Origin: CAWUKT01 sp041565275
Lineage (GTDB): Bacteria; Bacteroidota; Bacteroidia; J057; JADKCL01
Assembly: GCA_041565275.1 (NCBI GenBank)
Contig: JBFGVE010000149.1
Span: 1-6,877, forward strand
Direction: 5' to 3'
DNA: 6,877 nucleotides
This document shows, piece after piece, positions 1 to 5,062 of this stretch. The position numbers and the translations under genes are program-made. How positions within the stretch are numbered: position 1 is the first letter of the stretch; every line of letters begins with the position of its first letter. Under the pieces are notes generated by a model, which saw nothing but the letters and a program-made list of their open reading frames with translations, was not told the origin of the DNA and did not search any database.

Positions 1-108
1 ACGTATCCCAAGCTCACTGGCCAGGACGGCTATGCTTTCGGTCTCGTAACTCCGGCGAACCGCCCGAATCTTGAACTCCTTGTCGTAAACTTTTCTTTTA
101 ATTGACAT
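1..108 (-). CDS. IS3-type transposase OrfA, N-terminal part (cut by window edge)
   Basis: The minus strand reads 36 codons from an ATG at 108 to the left edge with no stop. The product begins MSIKRKVYDKEFKIRAVRRS and continues with a helix ending LASELGIR. A basic start, a 'KEFK..AV..' segment and an 'LA.ELGI' helix are the usual opening of the helix-turn-helix OrfA of IS3-family elements, which binds the terminal inverted repeats. OrfA is normally about 90-120 residues and is followed by an OrfB with the DDE catalytic domain, usually reached by -1 frameshifting. Both lie outside the window, so I cannot tell whether the element is intact. No Shine-Dalgarno sequence is visible upstream, as is common in Bacteroidota. 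A stand-alone HTH regulator or another transposase family using the same fold is the main alternative. Confidence 0.72.
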   Translation of the reverse strand, partial: MSIKRKVYDKEFKIRAVRRSYETESIAVLASELGIR

Positions 109-152
109 AGGGTAATGATAATAGATCTTTGACTAAACCTAAAGTCCACACA
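1..152 (-). mobile_element. Probable end of an IS3-like insertion sequence (right boundary tentative)
   Basis: Upstream of the OrfA start, the minus strand read from 152 begins TGTGTGGACTTTAGG and reaches the ATG 44 bases later. IS3-family elements typically start with TG and place orfA some tens of bases inside the left inverted repeat, so 152 is a reasonable candidate end. The other end is outside the window, so neither the inverted repeat nor a target-site duplication can be checked. The element itself is inferred from the transposase fragment; the exact boundary is a guess. Confidence 0.35.
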
Positions 153-311
153 AATATAGCAGCTCCACCAGAAAAATGGACCCAGAGTAAAGGCTTATAA
201 GGTCATATGGCCAGGATCGACTTGCTGAGTTAGGGGAGAATTTTATACATGAAAATCTGTGTTGAAGTGCTTTTTGATTAATATTGTGGGATTGATCCTT
301 TTTTAAGCAGC
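153..311. other. Non-coding stretch between IS fragment and S9 peptidase
   Basis: I see no credible reading frame, RNA gene or strong hairpin here. The left half is unremarkable mixed sequence; the right half (about 240-305) becomes AT-rich and holds the candidate promoter of the downstream peptidase gene. If the IS boundary near 152 is right, this is all that remains of the native upstream region of the peptidase gene. Confidence 0.5.
256..286 (+). promoter_or_regulatory. Candidate Bacteroidota-type promoter of the S9 peptidase gene
   Basis: TAATATTG at 279-286 matches five of the six fixed bases of the Bacteroidota -7 element TAnnTTTG. TCTG at 256-259, 19 bases upstream, resembles the -33 TTTG box. 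Transcription would start near 292-295, giving a leader of about 17-20 bases before the ATG at 312. Both boxes are imperfect and the region is AT-rich, so a chance match is quite possible. Confidence 0.3.
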
Positions 312-2474
312 ATGAAAAGACTTCTCTTACTTCTCCTCATCAGCCAAGCATTTTGGCTGGGGTACGGTCAGTCCAGGAAACTTACCCTGGAAGATGCCAT
401 TCTCGGACAAAGAAGCACCCTAGGACCCAAGAGCCTGACCCAATTGAAGTGGGTCCCCGGTGCCGGTGAATACGCATATATCGACGAAGTGAATGACACT
501 TATGTCATGGTACGGGGAGATGTAAAGGGGCGAAAGCTAGAGACAGTGGCCAAGCTGGATGAAATAAATGCAGCCTTGAAAGAGCTGGACTTTGGTTCCG
601 TAGATAAGTTTCCCCGCTACAAGTTTGTGAACGAGAATACGTTACGGTTTGTCCATGAAAAAACGGTTGTCACCTACGATTTGGAAACAAAAACTGCCAA
701 AAAGATCAATTCATTTGAAGCGTCTCCCGGTGAAATAGATCTGAACGACCAGAACCAAGTGGCCTATACAGTGGATCAGAACCTTCTCATTTCCCTGCCT
801 GGGCGGGAAGACACAGCCATTACCAACGAGAAAAACACGGGTATCCGTAATGGGGAGCCTTCTCACCGCTATGAATTTGGGATCAACAGTGGAACCTTTT
901 GGTCGCCCGACGGGAAGCATTTGGCCTATTATCGAACTGATGAAACCATGGTCACGGAATATCCAATCCTCGACCTGAAAAAGAAGCCAGCCGGAAGCAG
1001 GATGGTTCGTTATCCGTTTGCAGGAGAGAAAAGTCACCATGCCACCGTCGGGGTCTACCATGTCAAAACCAGAAAAACAATCTTTCTGAATACCGGTGGA
1101 GACCCTGAACATTACCTGACCAACATCACCTGGTCCCCCGATAGCAAAAAAATCTATATCACGGAGCTCAACCGGGATCAGAATAGACTTGCCTTGAACC
1201 GTTACGATGCCATTTCCGGTAAAAAGGAGATGACCCTTTTCAAAGAAGAACATGACAAATATATCCACCCTACCCATCCTCTTTACTTTCTCCCTGCCAA
1301 CAAGGACGAATTTATCTTCCAGAGTCAGCGCGATGGTTACAATCACCTCTACCTCTACAATACCGATGGTGAATTGATCCGCCAATTGACCAAAGGGGAA
1401 AATATGATCGTGGGAATTACCGGGTTCGGACCCAAGGGAAAGTATATCTATGCCATCGCATCGACCTACAAAGGGCTGGGAAGGCACCTCGTACGTTCTG
1501 AGATCAGCTCAGGGAATACAATGACATACACTCCTGAATTAAAGGGGACCCATAACATCCAGCTTTGCGACAATGGCAAGCACTATCTGGATCACTACAA
1601 TAGTACCACTGTACCTAACCGCATCATGGTAAGGTCCCTGAAGGATGGTTCTGAAGTCTATCGTTTGTTTGACTCCCCCGATCCATTCAAGGAATACAAT
1701 ATGCCGGAGTTGAAGCTGTTCTCTATAAAAGCAGCAGACAAAAAAACCGATCTCCAATGTCGAATGTTCACTCCACCCAACATGGAACCCGATACCCGAT
1801 ATCCGGTTCTGGTTTATGTTTATAACGGTCCGGGAATCCAATTGATCCAGGATTCATGGATGGGACGTGCTCCCCTCTGGATGGCCTATGCCGCACAGCA
1901 GGGATTTGTAGTGTTCTCCGTCGATGGAAGAGGATCTGCAAACCGTGGCCTTGAATTTGAAAATACTATCTTCAGAAATGTTGGTGCCGTGGAGGTAGCA
2001 GACCAACTCGAAGGTGTAAGGTATCTGAAAAACCAGGCTTTTGTGGATTCAAGCCGGATGGCTGTCCACGGGTGGAGCTACGGTGGATTCATGACTACTG
2101 CTCTGATGACCAAGGCTCCCGGAACTTTCAAAGTGGGTGTCAGTGGAGGGCCGGTAATTGACTGGTCCCTCTATGAGGTTATGTACACTGAACGGTATAT
2201 GGATACACCTGGAGAAAATCCTGAAGGATATGAAAACTCCAATCTGCTCAATTTCGTAGATCAACTGGAAGGAAAGCTACTGCTCATACACGGTACCGAC
2301 GATGATGTCGTTGTCTGGCAGCACAGCCTGGGCTTCCTGGAAAAAACCGTGGAAACCGGTACTCAGGTCGATTACTTTGTCTATCCGAATCACCCTCACA
2401 ATGTTCGTGGAAAAGACCGGGTACATCTGATGGAAAAAGTGCTCAATTACATAGGGGATAACCTGTCTGAATGA
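312..2474 (+). CDS. Exported S9B serine peptidase, DPP IV / prolyl tripeptidyl peptidase (PtpA) type
   Basis: This 720-residue exopeptidase would remove di- or tripeptides after proline from peptide N-termini in the periplasm. Residues 1-19 form a signal peptide (Met-Lys-Arg, a Leu-rich core, Gly-Tyr-Gly before Gln20) with no lipobox cysteine. Residues about 30-460 are the DPP IV-type beta-propeller, with the repeated blade motif 'WSPD(G/S)K' at 197-202 and 274-279. Residues about 480-720 are the alpha/beta-hydrolase domain: Ser589 in GWSYGG, Asp664 in HGTDDD and His696 in HPHNVRG form the triad. The spacing of the triad equals that of P. gingivalis PtpA as I remember it (603/678/710, constant offset 14). 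The PtpA substrate-binding glutamates also have counterparts: Glu188 in HRYEFG (less certain alignment) and Glu622 in 'YEVMYTERY'. The Glu-Glu pair of classical DPP IV is absent, favouring tripeptidyl specificity by inference. No C-terminal type IX sorting domain is seen. The gene appears monocistronic, converging on the next minus-strand gene. Family is secure; exact specificity is not. Confidence 0.93.
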   Translation: MKRLLLLLLISQAFWLGYGQSRKLTLEDAILGQRSTLGPKSLTQLKWVPGAGEYAYIDEVNDTYVMVRGDVKGRKLETVAKLDEINAALKELDFGSVDKFPRYKFVNENTLRFVHEKTVVTYDLETKTAKKINSFEASPGEIDLNDQNQVAYTVDQNLLISLPGREDTAITNEKNTGIRNGEPSHRYEFGINSGTFWSPDGKHLAYYRTDETMVTEYPILDLKKKPAGSRMVRYPFAGEKSHHATVGVYHVKTRKTIFLNTGGDPEHYLTNITWSPDSKKIYITELNRDQNRLALNRYDAISGKKEMTLFKEEHDKYIHPTHPLYFLPANKDEFIFQSQRDGYNHLYLYNTDGELIRQLTKGENMIVGITGFGPKGKYIYAIASTYKGLGRHLVRSEISSGNTMTYTPELKGTHNIQLCDNGKHYLDHYNSTTVPNRIMVRSLKDGSEVYRLFDSPDPFKEYNMPELKLFSIKAADKKTDLQCRMFTPPNMEPDTRYPVLVYVYNGPGIQLIQDSWMGRAPLWMAYAAQQGFVVFSVDGRGSANRGLEFENTIFRNVGAVEVADQLEGVRYLKNQAFVDSSRMAVHGWSYGGFMTTALMTKAPGTFKVGVSGGPVIDWSLYEVMYTERYMDTPGENPEGYENSNLLNFVDQLEGKLLLIHGTDDDVVVWQHSLGFLEKTVETGTQVDYFVYPNHPHNVRGKDRVHLMEKVLNYIGDNLSE

Positions 2475-2490
2475 TAGCCTGAAACCTGAA

Positions 2491-2509
2491 AATGGTAAAG
2501 AGAGCCATT
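2491..2509 (+). terminator. Weak hairpin after the S9 peptidase gene
   Basis: AATGG at 2491-2495 pairs with CCATT at 2505-2509, and a T-G wobble adds a sixth pair around a seven-base loop. It lies 17 bases past the peptidase stop, between two convergent genes, where a terminator is expected. No T-run follows on either strand, so it is not a convincing intrinsic terminator; it may only mark the transcript end. Confidence 0.25.
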
Positions 2510-2562
2510 CTATTGTCGCAATATCAGTCTATCGACGCGAAGTCAGTCTACTGTCGCAATGA
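2506..2562. repeat. Three degenerate 19-bp tandem repeats at the ridA-like 3' end
   Basis: Three consecutive 19-base units start at 2506 (CATTCTATTGTCGCAATAT), 2525 (CAGTCTATCGACGCGAAGT) and 2544 (CAGTCTACTGTCGCAATGA). By eye, units 1 and 3 agree at 15 of 19 positions, and units 1/2 and 2/3 at 13 of 19. The third unit is the last coding bases of the minus-strand RidA-like gene (the Val-Ile-Ala-Thr-Val-Asp end); the other two lie in the convergent spacer. The simplest reading is an old tandem duplication of the gene's 3' tip that has since diverged. Chance similarity cannot be excluded. Confidence 0.5.
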
Positions 2563-2965
2563 CTTTCAACTCGATTCCGATTGGCGTAGGGAGGCTTTTG
2601 ATCTCCAGTGTAGTCCGGCAAGGAGGATTATCTGAAAAATATTCAGCCCAGATCTTGTTGTAGATCGGGAAGTCATCCTTCATATTGGTCAGGAAAACAG
2701 TCACATCCACGATCTTATCCCAAGAAGAACCTGACCCTTCCACCACTGTCCGCACATTTTTAAAAACTGAATGACATTGAGTGGCGATGTCATAGGAAAC
2801 TATATTCCCATTTTCATCCAACTCAACTCCCGGGATTTTTCGGGTGCTTCGTTCCCGTGGACCGATCCCGGAGAGAAAAAGGAGATTGCCAACGCGGCGT
2901 GAATGCGGGTAATTGCCCACTGGCTCCGGGGCTTCTTCTGAATGGTGGACGTCTTGTTCTGCCAT
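2543..2965 (-). CDS. RidA (YjgF/YER057c/UK114) family protein, 2-aminomuconate deaminase-like
   Basis: This cytosolic deaminase-fold protein has 140 residues, the usual RidA subunit length; the family forms trimers with active sites between subunits. The opening 'PEPVGNYPHSRRVGNLLFLS' followed by GIGPR, the middle 'DVTVFLTNMKDDFPIYNK' and the end 'RTTLEI..LPTPIGIELKVIA' are those of the RidA branch annotated as 2-aminomuconate deaminase in kynurenine/3-hydroxyanthranilate breakdown, rather than the E. coli RidA imine-deaminase branch. Arg117 and Glu132 are spaced 15 apart, like catalytic Arg105 and Glu120 of E. coli RidA. I chose the ATG at 2965 because the only further in-frame start is a TTG 12 bases upstream, adding four residues not typical of the family. 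The gene lies 54 bp behind the biotin carboxylase gene on the same strand and is probably co-transcribed. No other kynurenine-pathway gene is in view, so the substrate is uncertain; general enamine/imine hydrolysis remains possible. Confidence 0.87.
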   Translation of the reverse strand: MAEQDVHHSEEAPEPVGNYPHSRRVGNLLFLSGIGPRERSTRKIPGVELDENGNIVSYDIATQCHSVFKNVRTVVEGSGSSWDKIVDVTVFLTNMKDDFPIYNKIWAEYFSDNPPCRTTLEIKSLPTPIGIELKVIATVD

Positions 2966-3019
2966 ATCCGATATCAAGTGACTAAAAATTCCTTTTGTGA
3001 TATTAAAGGCCTAAATACC

Positions 3020-4507
3020 CTACCTGTTTCTTTTCCAGTTGCTTTGTACAGGACTCCCGGATGCATGTGTTGCAGTTCTATTTTGCTTGCTTTTTTCAGA
3101 GATCAACATTGCCCCGACTGTGGCCAGGATATTCTCCTCATCTTCAGTAAGAGCCTTCAAAAGACTATCCGGTTTAAAGTACTTCTTTACAAAATGGGTA
3201 TCAAAATTTCCACTGCGGAAAGCTTCATGGTCCAGGACAAAGGCACAAAACCCAAGGGTGGTTTCAGCTCCTACGATCTCGTATTCACGGATGGCCCGGC
3301 TCATTTTTTCAATGGCCATTTCCCGGTCACTGGCATGGACAATAAGCTTTGAAATCATCGGATCGTAATAAATGGGAATGTCCATCCCTTCTTCAAATCC
3401 ATCATCAACCCTCACCCCGTGCCCCTGCGGACGTTGGTAGACTTCTAGCTTCCCGATGTCTGGCAGAAAATTATTGGCCGGATTTTCCGCATAGACGCGA
3501 ACTTCAATGGCATGCCCGTGAATGTTCAAATCTTCTTGAGAGTAGGACAATTTTTCGCCCCTCGCAACTTTGATCTGCTCTTTGACCAAGTCAATCCCAG
3601 TGATCATCTCCGTTACAGGATGTTCTACCTGGAGACGGGTATTCATTTCCAGGAAGTAAAAATTGTGCTTATCATCCAAAAGAAACTCAACTGTCCCCGC
3701 ATTATAATAGTCACAGGACCGGGCCACATTGACAGCGGCTTCCCCCATTTGCTTTCTTAACTCAGGAGTGAGGACGCACGATGGCGCTTCTTCAATCACC
3801 TTTTGGTGGCGGCGCTGTATAGAACATTCTCTTTCAAACAGATAGACCAGATTGCCATACTTGTCTCCAATCACCTGAATTTCAATGTGCCGGGGAGAAC
3901 TCACATATTTTTCGATGAAAACGGAACCATCTCCAAAGCTGCTGACTGCCTCTGAGACCGCCCGCTCCATCATTGATCCAAATTCACCTGCATTTTCTAC
4001 AATCCTCATGCCTTTTCCGCCACCTCCGGCACTGGCCTTGATCAGAACTGGAAAACCGATCTCTTTTGCGATTTCCTTTGCCTCACCAATATCTGAGATA
4101 GCCTCAGAAGTACCTGGTACCAAAGGGACGTTGTAATTCTTCACTGCCGCCTTAGCGGCCAATTTAGAGCCCATTAAGTCCATGGCATCAGGGGAGGGGC
4201 CAATAAAAGTGATCCCTGCTTCCCTAACCTTGCGGGCAAAGGTGGAATTCTCTGAAAGAAAACCATATCCGGGGTGGATCCCATCAATATTGTGCTCCAG
4301 GCACAATTCAATGATCTTGTCGCCCAGAAGGTACGATTGGCTGGAAGGAGGAGGGCCTACGCAGTAAGCCTGATCTGCAAATCGTACGTGGGGGGCGAGA
4401 CGGTCGGCCTCAGAATAGATGGCAACCGTAGTAATACCCATCTCACGGGCGCTACGCATGATTCGCAAGGCGATTTCCCCACGGTTGGCAACGAGAATTT
4501 TCTTCAT
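3020..4507 (-). CDS. accC: Biotin carboxylase subunit of acetyl-/propionyl-CoA carboxylase
   Basis: This cytosolic ATP-grasp enzyme carboxylates biotin on a carrier protein using ATP and bicarbonate, the first half-reaction of acyl-CoA carboxylases. The 495 residues, counted from the chosen start, show the family in order: KKILVANRGEIALRI at 2-16; HPGYGFLSEN about 78-87; Lys115 in GSKLAAKAA; the glycine-rich ATP loop KASAGGGGKGM at 158-168; His234 and Lys236 in 'RRHQKVIEEAP'; and 'FLEMNTRLQVEHPVTE' with Glu287, Asn289, Arg291 and Glu295. All expected catalytic residues are present. A linker and a SNWKRNR tail replace any biotin-carrier domain, so it is a stand-alone BC subunit, slightly longer than E. 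coli AccC (449). The ATG at 4507 is preferred because family members start at 'MKKILVANRGE'; an upstream TTG at 4537 would add ten atypical residues. The carrier and carboxyltransferase genes are not adjacent: a RidA-like gene follows instead. It could serve acetyl-, propionyl- or another acyl-CoA; sequence alone does not decide. Confidence 0.93.
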   Translation of the reverse strand: MKKILVANRGEIALRIMRSAREMGITTVAIYSEADRLAPHVRFADQAYCVGPPPSSQSYLLGDKIIELCLEHNIDGIHPGYGFLSENSTFARKVREAGITFIGPSPDAMDLMGSKLAAKAAVKNYNVPLVPGTSEAISDIGEAKEIAKEIGFPVLIKASAGGGGKGMRIVENAGEFGSMMERAVSEAVSSFGDGSVFIEKYVSSPRHIEIQVIGDKYGNLVYLFERECSIQRRHQKVIEEAPSCVLTPELRKQMGEAAVNVARSCDYYNAGTVEFLLDDKHNFYFLEMNTRLQVEHPVTEMITGIDLVKEQIKVARGEKLSYSQEDLNIHGHAIEVRVYAENPANNFLPDIGKLEVYQRPQGHGVRVDDGFEEGMDIPIYYDPMISKLIVHASDREMAIEKMSRAIREYEIVGAETTLGFCAFVLDHEAFRSGNFDTHFVKKYFKPDSLLKALTEDEENILATVGAMLISEKSKQNRTATHASGSPVQSNWKRNR

Positions 4508-4642
4508 GGAACTGTGTTTGAAACGACAATGATACAAAAATTACCTCAACTGCTTTGCTACCTTGCAGATAGCACTATATTTCTTCGCTTGAATATCACC
4601 ATCCTTAGTGATAAATTAGTTCGGGAATAATAACAAAGATCA
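4508..4642. promoter_or_regulatory. Divergent intergenic region between accC and the 122-residue gene
   Basis: These 135 bases separate a minus-strand and a plus-strand start and must hold promoters for both. It is AT-rich towards the plus-strand gene. For the minus strand I find only weak -7-like words (reading toward accC, TATCATTG and AATTTTTG within about 45 bases of its ATG) without a well-spaced -33 box. Neither gene has an obvious Shine-Dalgarno sequence. I see no operator-like palindrome or riboswitch. Confidence 0.5.
4554..4583 (+). promoter_or_regulatory. Candidate Bacteroidota-type promoter for the 122-residue gene / GCS2-CBS unit
   Basis: TTTG at 4554-4557 matches the -33 box exactly, and TATATTTC at 4576-4583, 18 bases on, matches five of six fixed bases of TAnnTTTG. 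A start near 4590 would leave a leader of about 50 bases. A second, overlapping option is TTG at 4589-4591 with TAAATTAG at 4612-4619 (20-base spacer). Pattern match only. Confidence 0.35.
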
Positions 4643-5011
4643 ATGGCAAATATCGACCGATTGAAGCGTGTGGTAGGATCCTGGGTCGGAAGCTTTCGAA
4701 AGCGACGACGCCCTGGAGTGTATGAACAAGACGACCCCCGGATGATCATAAACAATCTGGGATTGCAACTGAGTCCTGAGGCCCTGTCTTTTATCGTTGA
4801 CAGCCAGTTCCACCGGGAAGATATGCTGATGCAGATTTACGCAGCGGAAGAAGAATTGGACTGCGATCTGGTGGTGGATAACACTCGTCTGGACCCAGCC
4901 CGTTCTCCGAAGGTTTACGAAGAAAAAGACCAGATTGCAATTACCGTGACTGTCAAGGGGGAAGAAATTGTTGTCGTACATTTTTCGAGAAAAAAAGAAG
5001 ACCTGCCTTAA
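4643..5011 (+). CDS. Hypothetical protein, 122 residues, upstream of a GCS2-CBS gene
   Basis: I do not recognise this protein. It has no signal peptide or membrane segment, so it is probably cytosolic. Residues 1-24 are strongly basic (LKRVVGSWVGSFRKRRRPG). Residues about 40-70 look like an amphipathic helical part (Leu/Met-rich, ending in AAEEEL). Residues about 71-116 look like beta-strands (CDLVVDN, QIAITVTV, EEIVVVHFS) before a Lys-rich tail, suggesting a small alpha+beta fold. There is no cysteine pair or other metal-binding cluster and no catalytic motif I can name. The ATG at 4643 is the first start after the divergent promoter region, and the reading frame is clean to TAA. Only 51 bases separate it from the GCS2-CBS gene on the same strand, so the two are probably one transcript and may work together. 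The reverse-strand frame over the same region would run into the start of the next gene and looks unlike a protein. Confidence 0.7.
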   Translation: MANIDRLKRVVGSWVGSFRKRRRPGVYEQDDPRMIINNLGLQLSPEALSFIVDSQFHREDMLMQIYAAEEELDCDLVVDNTRLDPARSPKVYEEKDQIAITVTVKGEEIVVVHFSRKKEDLP

Positions 5012-5062
5012 CCGGATTACCCTTTTACCAAACCATTTACCATTTACTATCGGTGTTTGTCT

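Noticed and set aside
711..1487. 258-codon open frame on the minus strand
   Set aside because: Lies entirely opposite the S9 peptidase gene, whose translation has strong family motifs throughout; the reverse product shows no recognisable domain.
2539..2566. Inverted repeat GAAGTCA / TGACTTT as a terminator for the minus-strand operon
   Set aside because: The right arm lies inside the coding end, the loop is 14 bases long and no T-run follows; probably incidental to the 19-bp repeats.
2942..3368. Plus-strand frames of 136 and 109 codons across the ridA-accC junction
   Set aside because: They run antisense to the 3' end of the biotin carboxylase gene and show no family resemblance.
4505..4537. 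Longer biotin carboxylase starting at a TTG (ten extra residues)
   Set aside because: The extra residues are not family-like, and the ATG at 4507 gives the canonical N-terminus.
5026..5050. Tandem CCATTTA repeats between the 122-residue gene and the GCS2-CBS gene
   Set aside because: Only two copies of a 7-mer in a short AT-rich spacer; expected by chance and without a clear role.
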